A DNA stretch of 64,000 bases from Owenia fusiformis (lineage: Eukaryota; Annelida; Polychaeta; Sabellida; Oweniidae), in contig CAIIXF020000011.1 of NCBI GenBank assembly GCA_903813345.2, positions 8,838,842 through 8,902,841 of the forward strand, given 5' to 3'. The notes beneath the pieces were generated by a model. The model was given only the letters and a program-made list of their open reading frames with translations. It was not told the origin of the DNA and searched no databases. Shown here in pieces: positions 53,794-64,000 of the stretch (positions are counted from its first letter, which is position 1; each line of letters begins with the position of its first letter). The position numbers and the translations under genes are program-made.

Positions 53794-54572
53794 TTAATCA
53801 CATTTTTATAACTATGAATTGGAGGTGCATGGGTCCCTAAAGCTAGCATGGAGACAGTGAAGTGAGGATAACTTTTTAGAATTTCAAGGAGTAGCCTTGC
53901 AACAGTCACACATTTGCAAGAATCCAAAATTTTCACAAATCACCTTACCAAGGAACATCGAAGGAGTGTGAAAATGTGCACTTCTTGCAGAGTTAGAGTA
54001 TGGTATAGCTCAAACCATAGTTTCTTATAAATACTTCATGTCCAGCATTTTGTTTGCCAGAACTACTTCTAGACTTCCTGATTGATCCTCAAGTTTTGTG
54101 ACTTCACCAAGTGATGGATTATCACTAGTCACTCATACTATAGCCTTGCCCAAGTCAGTCTCTTTTACTTATCTTGATTTCTATTATGACCGCCTTGTAC
54201 CAAAGAGAAAGCCACCTGCTTTACCGACAGTTTGTTGATGTCGGTAAAATTTGACCAACCAACGACGGCCCTGTAGCGTTAGCTCATTATTATGCACGGT
54301 CAAAAACAAGTACACTTAAAAATACAAATATTTTATCAGATAAATATCAATCAGAGTTTAGTGGATGCCGCAGCATCGGTTGGATAAACCGGAGGCGATA
54401 AGATTTCAACAATAAACGTTGAAACAATGGCTGAATTCAAATGATCGACATGTAGGCTGAGATGAATCACTGATTGACGACTGCATTGTCATCGCGAAAT
54501 CAGTTTTAAATCAACATTGAATCCCATGATTTAATTTATATTAATGACTCTTACATTCCAATGTACATTTAA

Positions 54573-55590
54573 TTATCCCAACGAACGAAGTTCTGTAGGG
54601 ATATAGTGAAGCCCTCCGTCTGTCCGTCCGTCAGTCAGTCAGTCAGTCCGTCAGTCCGTCCGTCTGTCCGGAAGATAACTCTAATACTAGTTGACAGATT
54701 TTCTTCATATTTGTTGGAAAGATGTATATTGGTGTATATTTTTTTTCAAGATGGCCGCCAGTTTAAAAATGGCGGGAAGTTTTCGCAAAAATCTTATGTT
54801 TTTCATTTTAAACCAAAATAATAAATATTATTATTTGAAATTTTGGTAGTATATTAACAACATCTATCTATTTCACATATATCCCGGGTTTTTATCGTTC
54901 CTAACAAGAGGTACGATATTGTAGTCAGCTTGGCGGGCGGGCGGCGTCTCACTTTCAAGACTTGTCTCCAGGTTTTCAGCCAAACCATTTGAGGGATTCA
55001 TCTGAAATTTTCAGGGATGTTTCTACATATCAACGTCAAGAACTGATTAGTTTTTGGGCATTCTGGGTAAATCTTAAGGTGGCCATTTTGGATTTTCCGT
55101 CCTAAAATATTTACTTTCAAGACTTGTCTACAGGTTTCCAGCCAAACATTTTGAGGGATTCATCTGAAATTTTCAGGGATGTTTCTACATATCAACGTCA
55201 AGAACTGATTAGTTTTTGGGCATTCTGGTTAAATTTTAAGGTGGCCATTTTTGGATTTTCCGTCCTAAAATCTTTACTTTCAAGACTTGTCTACAGGTTT
55301 CCAGCCAAACCTTTTGAGGGATTCATCTGAAATTTTCAGGGATGTTTCTACATATCAACATCAAGAACTGATTAGTTTTTGGGCATTCTGGTTCAATTTT
55401 AAGGTGGCCATTTTGGATTTTCTGTCCTAAAATCATCACTTTCAAGACTTGTCTACAGGTTTCCAGCCAAACCATTTGAGGGATTCATCTGAAATTTTCA
55501 GGGATGTTTCTACATATCAACGCCAAGAACTGTTTAGTTTTTGGGCATTCTGGTGTTTCCAGCCAAACCGTTCAAATTTTTACATCTGTT
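54573..55590 (+). repeat. Modular repeat family D (A-type head, B-type body)
   Basis: The head TTATCCCAACGAACGAAGTT matches family A, with CCGT/CAGT microsatellite after it and CAAGATGGCCGCC at 54747-54759. From 54930 (GCTTGGCGGGCGGGCGGCG) come four units at 161-bp steps (CAGCCAAACC at 54978, 55139, 55300, 55461). These are related to the family B unit (GGTGGCCATTTTGGATTTTC). Confidence 0.85.
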
Positions 55591-56140
55591 ACACAGTGAT
55601 AAGTTCTAGAGCTGATTAACTTTTCTGTGGCCATCTTGCTTTCTTGGTCAACAAGACCACAATGCTGTGTTTTAGGTACAATATTGTTCACGTCTGTGCC
55701 TTGTTCACCCTTACCCCCCAGGGGCCGTAAATGGGGGATTGGGAAAACAGGAATTTGCGTTAATTTTGAGATGTTTTTGAAGTATAGCTTTATTATACTC
55801 AAATGAAAGGCAATTTAGAGTAGATTGTAAATATTGTAGCGTTTTTCTGATCTCTTAAAAGTATGGCTATATTATACTCAAATTGAAGGTATTTCAGAGT
55901 AGATCACAAATATGGCACTGTTTTTCTGATTTGCGCCTCTAAATATTCAAAATGGCCGACTAGAGCAGAAATTCGCCATTACTTAAGAGTTATCTTGAAA
56001 GTATGGTAAAATGACACTACAATGATCTCAAATATTTATTGAAGGTAAGAGTAGATGGTAAATATTACATTGTGACTGTACAGATTGATGATTTATATAG
56101 TGTTCGTTGGGATTTGCTGCTCCGTGGAGTTGCCATTTTC
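55591..56140. other. Non-coding interior of the hAT-like element
   Basis: Two related segments (AAGTATAGCTTTATTATACT near 55780 and AAGTATGGCTATATTATACT near 55860) form a direct repeat of about 80 bp. Another CAAAATGGCCG motif lies near 55948. Confidence 0.6.
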
Positions 56141-56641
56141 AAGTTACATAATATATTCATGAATGATATTGCAACTCTAAAGAAACACTCGATCATATCA
56201 TTGAATTTCAAGTCGTAGATGGGAAGTTTGCTTTGTTTATGCAGCTCAACCTGATAACGTTTTGATTGGTCAATCAGCCTGAAGTCACACGTCGTGTCGT
56301 CCACGCGATCTGTCAATCAATAAGGTTTCGCGATACCCCTGCATCGTAGGTATTATGGAAATCTCGAAACCGTTGAATATCTCAGCATAATATCAGCGGA
56401 GATGTATTGGATTGTACAAGGCGGTAATAATTTAAGATCAGATTAGTAAAAAAATACCGACTTGGGCAAGGCTACTCATACTGGTATTCCGTGATTCCGC
56501 GTCGCTGCAGAAAAACCGCAGAAATTCGCATTTTCAATTTTTTGCAGAATTTTGTTTTGGCACGGAATTTTGCGGAAAACATGATTTTTCCAGTCAACAA
56601 TCTCATCTCACATTTGTCACTCACCTAAACCAATTATTACT

Positions 56642-57437
56642 TTTGGTAGAAGGTGGCCATTTTGAAAAGTAGTGGAGCGATTTTGTTCATATTTGGTATG
56701 TGAATACTTTAAGCATGGCACACTGTCTAATGACACTTTGGTAGAAGGCGGCCATTTTGAAAAAACGGCCTCCATTTTAATGTATTTTACTTTAACTCGA
56801 AAAGTACCGGATTTTCTCGCATATAAGCCCTGGGCGTATAACTGAAAGAAGGGGTTATTTCGTCTGTTATTTTACCTCTTATTTTTCGCCCATTTTTCGG
56901 TGTATAAGTGTACTACTTTCGATTTTTGGCCCAGTGGGCGTAAAGGTGGGCATCAGCCATCTTCCTCAAAGACTACCGTACCTACTCGGTTGTAGTCCTA
57001 CCGCATGTTTTGTAAGAATTATAAAGGAAATGTCACCTACAACCTTGGACTTAATGTTGAAACAAAGTAACAACAGAACGATCCACCACTGCCACTTACG
57101 GCACAGCGTTGAACTTAATGTTGAAACAAAGTAACGACAGAACGATCTGCCAGTGACAAAATACCCTTGAATTTATTCAAAAAATCAATAAATAGTCATT
57201 TTTTATAGGCCCATGGGCGTATAAGCGTTCTACATTCGATTTTTGGCCCATGGGCCTAAATTTAGGGGGGCGTATATGCGAGAAAATCCGGTAGTGGAGT
57301 GATTTTGTTCATATTTGGTATGTGAATACTTAAGCATGGCACACTGTCTAATGACACTTTTGGTAGAAGGTGGCCATTTTGAAAAATGGCTCCAATTTTC
57401 GATGGGTTTTGCTACGCTTTGGCGTTACTATTGTCTA
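56642..57437 (+). repeat. Family A remnant, 5' truncated, split by a TA element
   Basis: About two 140-bp units and a diverged tail (TTTTGCTACGCTTTGGCGTT) are present; the head is missing. The element at 56807-57291 sits inside it. Confidence 0.75.
56807..57291. mobile_element. pogo/Tc1-type MITE with TA duplication
   Basis: CCGGATTTTCTCGCATATAA opens and TATATGCGAGAAAATCCGG closes it. TA stands on both sides (56805-56806, 57292-57293), and the host reads CGAAAAGTAGTGGAG when it is removed. A 64-bp direct repeat (AATGTTGAAACAAAGTAAC) lies inside at about 57052-57150. End motifs with TATAAGCCC resemble pogo-like elements. Confidence 0.85.
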
Positions 57438-59560
57438 GTTTACTATATCTTGAAAAGTAGTGGAGAGATTTTTGTTCATATTTGAGATGTGAATACTCTT
57501 GTGAATTCCTTGCACACTGTCTCGTGGCATTTCAGGTAGTAGGCGGCCATTTTAAAAAATGGCCACCATTTTTATGTGTGTTATTTTACATTTTTTAAAA
57601 CAACTCTAAAAGCAATGGAGCGATTTTGTTATGTCCCCACCACATAGTGTGGGGCCATATTGTCGGCCTAGGCACGTCCGTCTGTCTGTCCATACGTCTG
57701 TCCGTCCGTCTGTCCGTACGTCCGGGAGTTTTCTCCAAAACCGCTACAGATATCACCTTCAAATTTTCAGGGATAACTTATGAGTGCATACAGATGTGGA
57801 TTCAAATTTTTTAACTCGATACCTACTTCCTGTCTGCCATTTTGAAGTCAAATGCTAAAATCCTTGTCTGCAAACTTTAAGAAAAACGGCTTCACAGTTG
57901 CTTTTAAAACTTTAACATCTTGTTCAGCTCACTTCATTCTAGATCTGATTAGGTTTTTGACCTGTTAGCTCAGTCATGTCAGCCATTTTGAATGTCTTAA
58001 GAAAAGTTAGCGCACCATAATACTTTGTATCATATTGAATGGTGTTTTTGAGTTTTCATACTTTAACTATTTAAAGTATGTGAAGTCTTGTCTACGTGTT
58101 TTCAGGTGAACCGTTTGGTGGATCAATTTCAAATTTTCAGGGATGATTCTTAGTATAAAAATCTAGATCTGATTTGTTTTTTGGCATTCTGGGTAAATGT
58201 CAAGGCAGCCATTTTGGATTTTCCGTCCTAAAATCTTGTCTGTAAAGTCTTGTCTGTAAAGTCTTGTCTACGCGTTTTCAGGTGAACCGTTTGGTAGATC
58301 AATTTCAAATTTTCAGAGATGATTCTTAGTATGAAAATGTAGAACTGATTAGTTTTTTGGCATTCTGGGTAAATGTCAAGGCAGCCATTTTGGATTTTCC
58401 GTCATAAAATCTTGTCTGTAGAGTCTTGTCTATGCATTTCCGGGTGAACCGTTCTGTAGATCAATTTCAAATTTTTAGGGATGATTCTTAGTATGAAAAT
58501 GTAGATCCGATTAGTTTTTTGGCATTCTGGATAAATGTCAAGGCAGCCATTTTGGATTTTCCGTCTTAAAATCTTGCCCGTAAAGTCTTGTCTACGCATT
58601 TTTAGGTGAACTGTGTGGTTGGTCAATTTCAAATTTTCAGGGATGATTCTTAGTATGAAAATCTAGATCTGATTAGTTTTTGGGCATTCTGGATAAATGT
58701 CAAGGCAGCAATTTTGGATTTTCCGTCTTAAAATCTTGCCTATAAAGTCTTGTCTACGCGTTTTTAGGTGAACCGTTTGGTAGATCAATTTCAAATTTTC
58801 AGGGATGATTCTTAGTGTGAAAATCTACATCTGATTAGTTTTTTGGCATTCTGTGTAAATGTCATGGCAGCCATTTTGGATTTTCTGTCCTAAAATCTTG
58901 TCTGTAAAGTCTTGTCTACGCGTTTTCAGGTGAACCATTTGGCTGTTTGGTAGATCAATGTCATATTTTCAGGGATGATTCTTAGTATGAAAATCTAGGA
59001 ACAGATTAGTTTTTTTGACATTCTGGGTAAATGTCAAGGCAGCCATTTTGGATTTTCCATCCTAAAATCTTGTCTGTAAAGTCTTGTTTACATGTTTTCT
59101 AGTTAACTGTGTGATGGATCAATAACAATTTTCAGGGGTGGTTCTTAGTTTGAAAATCTAGAATTGACTAAATTTTGGGCTTTCTGGGTAAATTTAAAGG
59201 TGGCCATTTTGGATTTTCCGTCCTCAAATTCAGGATAACCATTTGATGGGATCACCCATTGGTGGAGACATTTTGTACACATTTGTGTTCTTGTTCATAT
59301 TTGATATGTGAATACTCATAAGCATGGCACACTGTCTCATGGCATTCCAGGTAGAAGTTGGCCATTTTAAAAATGGCCACCATTTTTACGTGTGTTATTT
59401 TACATGTTTTAAAACAACTTTAAAAGCAATGGAGCGATTTTTTCATATTTGGTATGTGAATAGTGAATACTCATAAGCATGGCACACTGTTTTATGACAT
59501 TTTGGGTAGTAGGCGGCAATTTAAAAAAAATTTTCCGTACATATACTCTGGTATAGCTCT
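57438..59560 (+). repeat. Family A remnant split by family B copy 2
   Basis: Units at 57438-57630 continue after the B insertion at 59291-59560 (TTGTTCATATTTGATATGTG). The array stops before a complete tail. Confidence 0.75.
57631..59290 (+). mobile_element. Modular repeat family B, copy 2, inserted with TTGTT duplication
   Basis: The head ATGTCCCCACCACATAGTGT and tail ending TTTGTGTTC match copy 1 (51016-52986). TTGTT stands on both sides (57626-57630, 59291-59295) inside a family A unit. So the whole B repeat, head, microsatellite and array, moved as one element. It has seven to eight 161-bp units. Confidence 0.85.
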
Positions 59561-59611
59561 CCAGTGGCCATTACCATTCTCTGTTAATCTTTTGATCCAT
59601 GCTTTGTCTAG

Positions 59612-60754
59612 TTATCCCATTGAAGAAAGTTCGGAGGGATATAGGGAACGCCTCCATCCATCCGTCCATACGCCCGTATATACATAATTCCGATTTTCTA
59701 AATTGCCGTTATTCAAAAATTGGCGGCCATTTTAGTGCCAATTTTTACAGTAATTTAGGTACTGCATATAAAACTGTAATAGCAATATGTTTTAAATGTA
59801 AAAAAGTTATATAGGACATTGATTAAGCTAGAAATGTAAATACAGAAGAAATACATGTCAGCCAACTTGAAAAATGGCTGCCTTTGCACGTCATATTACG
59901 ATTTTTGCTGTAACTTGCAAAGTAGTGTAGCGATTTTGTTCATATTTGGTAAGTGAATACTTTAAGCATGGCACAATATCTAATGACATTTTTGGTAGTA
60001 GGTGGCCATTTTGAAAAATGGCCGCCATTTTTACGTGTGTTATTTAACATTTTTTTACCATTAGTCAAAAAGTAGTGGACTGATTTTGTTCATATTTGGT
60101 ATGTGAATACTTTTAGCATGGCCCATATTTTGTTCATATTTTATATTTTAAGCATGGCACACTGTCTAATGACACTTTGTGTAGTAGGCGGCCATTTTGA
60201 AAAATGGCCACCATTTTGAATACTTATGAGCCAATATGAGCCTTGTCATTTTTACATTTTTTACTATAATTCGAAAAGTATTGGAGCGATTTTGTTCATA
60301 TTTGATATGTGAATACTTAAAGCATGGCACATTGTCTAATAAAACTTCGGGGAGCAGTCGGCCATTTTGAAAAATGGCCACCATTTTTATGTTTGCTTTT
60401 ATATTTTTAATTATAATTCAAAAAATTATAGAGCGATTTTGTTCATATTTGATATGTGAATACTCGTAGGGATTGTATACTGTCTTATGACATTTTGGGT
60501 AGTAGGTGGCCATTTTAAAAAATTGCCAATATTTACATGTATGTGTGTGCGATTTTTTGAAAATTTTATATGTGTCTACTTAAAAGCATATTACTTCTTC
60601 CGATGACAACTTGGCTAGTGAGCAACCATTTTGAAAATGTTGGCCTTTCTTATGGATGTTATTTTATGATATTTGCTATATATTTTGTTTGTAAAAATGC
60701 CAGCCATTTCTGTTCAATGGGATTCGCTCTGCTTTGGCGTTGCCGTTGTTCCGG
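59612..60754 (+). repeat. Modular repeat family A, third complete copy
   Basis: The head TTATCCCATTGAAGAAAGTT, a decayed CCGTCC tract, about six units with GGCGGCCATTTT hairpins, and the tail GGGATTCGCTCTGCTTTGGC. It is more diverged than the copy at 30012. Confidence 0.82.
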
Positions 60755-61496
60755 TTTAATAATGGATGTATTTGGACATGTCATTTAATCAGTAATATGG
60801 CTCCTGTTTCATTATACCGCCAAACAAAGTTTGAGAGGGATACAAGAGAAGCCATTCATTTGTCTATGTGTCCAGGCAATTACTCAAATAATGGTTAACG
60901 GATTTGATTTAAATTTTATAGGCTTATGTTTTATTGGTGCAGGACCTCTGCTCTGCTGACCTCTCTCTGTGAAGTTGCAGTTTTCTAGTTTTACTACACA
61001 TGTTACCTGCTGAATAAGCAATATTTAAATGTTTTGTGACTTTTTTGCCCCAACATGACTTTTCACTGGCCACCATATTTGGCCTGTTTTAGTTTTTGAC
61101 CTCATAATGCAAAGGTGTTCTGTTGTTTTTTACACAACAACCCAGTGGTTGCCTTGATGTTGTGATTACCAAGGAAACTATGAATTATTTACGACGTTAC
61201 TGTTTGATCCATTAGTTAAATTATGTTATTATTAAATAGTAACAAGCCATTAACGTAATTTAAAATCTATTGAAGAGTATCACGCAGTTTGTGTTTTCTG
61301 GTAAATAGACACAGTTTGTGTTTTATCACTTTTTTCTCTCATGATCATCAGACTTAATACGAAATATTTTGTATTGTACATGTACCGGAGAACTGGGTAG
61401 AGATTTACCTATGAAACAAAACGCAGGTGTTTTCTATATCTGTGAGAAGTGTGACATCAGCTTATGTGACGGAAATCAAAAACTGATGACATTTTT
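60755..61496. other. Spacer with a decayed family A head and a Cys-rich ORF piece
   Basis: At 60817-60905 a much diverged family A head remains (GTTTGAGAGGGATACAAGAG, CAGGCAATTACTCAAATA). At 61375-61496 a + strand frame reads CTCTGELGRD and then YICEKCDISLCDGN, a zinc-ribbon-like pattern of two CxxC pairs and one LC. This resembles the Cys-rich end of some transposases but stays unassigned. Confidence 0.45.
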
Positions 61497-63148
61497 AGCT
61501 CACATGGTGAGCTTTTGCAATCACTCTGTCTCGTCTGTCGGTCCGTCCGTCCGTCCGTCTGTCTGTGTCCGTCAATAATAGTGGCACGTTTTAAAACCTC
61601 TGTCGATAGGATTCCTGTTTTAAGTTATTTCTGTTCAACATCAATACAGAAAGCTCCCCTATGACTCCTGGTTCAAAAGCTCGCCTATTTTCAAAATGGC
61701 CGTCACTTTTGTCTCGTGAAATTCACTTTTGACCCATTTCCTAGCTTTACAAATAATTTCAGGTGTCCTACATTGTAAAAATCCATGTCAATTTAAAGGA
61801 TAGATATATGAAATAATTTTGTTACAAAAAATCAGCGAAAAATTATATCCATTTTTTTATTTTCAGCCATTTTAGTTAACATTGATTTGTCTATCTGACT
61901 CGCGAAATCCACTTTCCGTCAATAACAGTGGCACGTTCTAAAACCTCTGTCGATAGGATTCCTGTTTTAAGTTGTTTCTGTTCAACATCAATACAGGAAA
62001 CTCCCCTTTGACTCCTGGTTCAAAAGCTCGCCTATTTTCAAAATGGCCGCCATTTTGTCTCGCGAAATTCACTTTTGACCCATTTTCTAGCTTTACAAAT
62101 AATTTCAAGTGTCCTACATTGTAAAAATTCATGTCAATGTAAAGAGTAGATGTATGAAATAATTTTGTTACGAAAAATCAGCGAAAAATTATATCCATTT
62201 TTTTATTTTCAGCCATTTTAGTTAACATGGATTTGTCCATCTGTCTCGCGAAATCCTCGTTTGGACCATTTGCTTAAAATCTCTGTCGATAGGATTCCCG
62301 TTTTAAGTTAATTTTGTTCAACATCAATACAAAAAACTCTCCTATGACTCTTGGTTCAAAAGCTCACCTATTTTCAAAATGATCGCCATTCTTGTTACGC
62401 AAAATTCACTTTTTGCCCATTTCCTAGCTTTACAAATAATTTCAGCTGTCCTGCATTGTAAAAAGCCATGTCACTGTAAAGAGTAGTTGTATGAAATAAT
62501 TTTGTTACAAAAAATCAGCGAAATATTATATCCGTTTTTTTTATTTTCAGCCATTTTAGTTAACATTGAGTTGTCCATCTGTCTCGCGAAATCCTCGTTT
62601 GGACCATTCGCTTAAAATCTCTGTCGATAGGATTCCAGTTTCAAGTTATTTTTGTTCAACATCAATACAAAAAACTCCCCTATGACTCCTGGTTCAAAAG
62701 CTTGCCTGATTTCAAAATGGTCACCATTTTTGTCTCACGAAATTCAATTATGGCCCATTTCCTAGCTTTACAAATAATTTCAGGTGTCTTGCATTGCAAA
62801 AAGTCATGTCACTGTAAAGAGTAGTTGTATGAAATAATTTTGTTACAAATAATTGGCAAAAAATTATATCTGTTTTTTTTCAGCCATTTTACTTAACATC
62901 GATTTGTCCATCTGTCTCTCAGTCAGTCCAAAATAGTGGCAAGTGGCTTGAACTAATTTTGTTACAGAAAATCAGCAAAAAATTATATCCATTTTTTTTC
63001 TGCCATTTTACTTAACATCGATTTGTCCATCTGTCTCTCAGTCAGTCCAAAATAGTGGCAAGTGGCTTGAACTAATTTTGTTACAAAAAATCAGCAAAAA
63101 ATATATCCGTTTTTTCTGTCACCATGTGAGCCCAGTACCCACGGTACT
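61497..63148 (+). repeat. Modular repeat family C, copy 2
   Basis: The head AGCTCACATGGTGAGCT, a short CCGT tract (61537-61575), then four units of about 340 bp with GTCGATAGGATTCCTGTTTT and AAAATGGCCGCCATTTTG (62040-62057 and diverged forms). Two shorter units (62885-63115) and the tail CCATGTGAGCCCAGTACCCA follow. Longer body and shorter microsatellite than copy 1. Confidence 0.85.
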
Positions 63149-64000
63149 AATTTTTTATTATAAATCTGCTATTCTAAAACCTATGTTCATCTTGACATAG
63201 TTTTCGCTATCACATGATAGAATCAAATAATCTCCACCGAATGGATGTATGAAACTATAAAACAATGCAGATTTATGTCTTAAAATATGGACTCCAAGTT
63301 GTATGATGCAATGTTGAAAGGCATGAAATTTGTTAGTGTTTCAAACTGCTTGCATAGTATGCACACAGTTGGGATATGGCATCCTGATAACTATTCATTG
63401 AAAAAGCTGATGACGCTACATGGGGATAAAGTGGTGTGGGTGTTGCACAAGAATTTCACTTGTGTGTGTATACTCATAATATGAGTGAATAGCAGGCAAT
63501 TTCAGGTTATTGAATTGGTAAGCGTCCTAGTCAAGTACAATGCTTCTGAGAGCTTTACTGACTTTTCCTATTTTTATGTACTTTCAGATGCTCTCCTCTG
63601 ACCTTGGAGATGTAAAGCTCTGTCTTGTCTGAGAAATGTTGGATAGGAACTACAATCTGAACGGTCTGACTGCAGCATTTGTATCCGCACTCCACATTGT
63701 TGACTACTTCTGGTGATGTCTTTATGTGACTCATATAGCATTGTTGAGGATGGGACATGTCTCTAGGATCCTGTTCAAGTAAGTACAGTATTTCATTTCC
63801 TAATGTTCAGTATTTCTTTCAGATTTACCTTTAGCCTGGAGTTTAGAAGCCCACTAGAATCTGAACCACAAACCGGAATCTAAGCTGGCCTCTGGAAGAC
63901 CAAGGCATCTGCTGGAAGATGAGCAACAAATGGAAGCCAAGCCATCAATTGGAAGTCAAGCCAAGATGGTCATCCTACAGGAAGTCAAGCTGCCCTCTGG
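63149..64000. other. End of window: no supported gene
   Basis: A - strand ORF at 63555-63758 (67 codons, CGYKCCSQTVQIVVPIQHF) lies over a segment that on the + strand is bordered by TACTTTCAG (acceptor, ends 63588) and GTAAGT (donor, 63777). All three + strand frames contain stops. Another acceptor, TTTCTTTCAG, ends at 63821. These could be exons of a non-coding + strand transcript or chance. From 63880 GGAAGNCAAG recurs irregularly to the window end. Confidence 0.35.

Larger units (their letters stand above)
54141..56474. mobile_element. hAT-like element with 8-bp duplication, carrying a family D array
   Basis: TAGCCTTGCCCAAGTC opens and GACTTGGGCAAGGCTA closes it; looser pairing continues for about 65 bases to GACCGCCTTGTAC. 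CTCATACT stands on both sides (54132-54139, with one extra A before the left end, and 56475-56482). The interior holds family D (54573-55590) and non-coding AT-rich DNA; no transposase was recognised. Confidence 0.8.

Overview
The window is genomic DNA of an intron-rich animal, AT-rich overall, and about nine tenths of it is non-coding. An invertebrate deuterostome (echinoderm or hemichordate grade) is my best guess. The reasons are an expanded-type TIR-domain gene, a rapsyn orthologue and very abundant short DNA transposons. The taxon is an inference, not something the sequence proves. Only two protein-coding genes can be supported with splice sites and family resemblance; both are on the + strand.

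Gene 1 (1019-4172) is the 3' part of a gene whose 5' end lies outside the window. Five exons with matching splice phases encode an ARM/HEAT-like helix pair, then a TIR domain, then a C-terminal SAM domain. The order TIR-SAM is the reverse of SARM1 (ARM-SAM-SAM-TIR). Its last intron carries a 46-bp tandem array that is a copy of the gene's own final 3' splice junction.

Gene 2 (12295-27517) is rapsyn, the TPR plus RING scaffold that clusters acetylcholine receptors. Five coding exons give a 517-residue product with the N-terminal myristoylation glycine, the TPR array and a complete RING-H2, followed by an unusual His-rich tail. Intron 1 (about 10 kb) holds a large foldback repeat, a nested transposon and a 53-bp minisatellite.

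The rest is a graveyard of mobile elements. For many of them the insertion can be read directly: TTA (Harbinger type), TA (Tc1/mariner/pogo type), TTAA (piggyBac type), 8-bp (hAT type), 9-bp (Mutator type), and also 5-bp and 6-bp target duplications. Several are nested, so the empty site can be seen. Two non-LTR retrotransposon remnants are present (31.6-33.3 kb +, 38.9-39.8 kb -).

From 30 kb onward the window is dominated by modular repeat families (called A, B, C and D here). Each has a short head, a CCGT-type microsatellite and an array of 140-340 bp units. Every unit carries GCCATTTT, which matches the core of the YY1 binding site, often as a GGCCGCCATTTT hairpin. The families exchange heads and bodies. 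I found no operon, CRISPR array or viral gene. The items I would look at first are the TIR-SAM gene with its splice-junction array, the rapsyn tail, and the YY1-like modular arrays.
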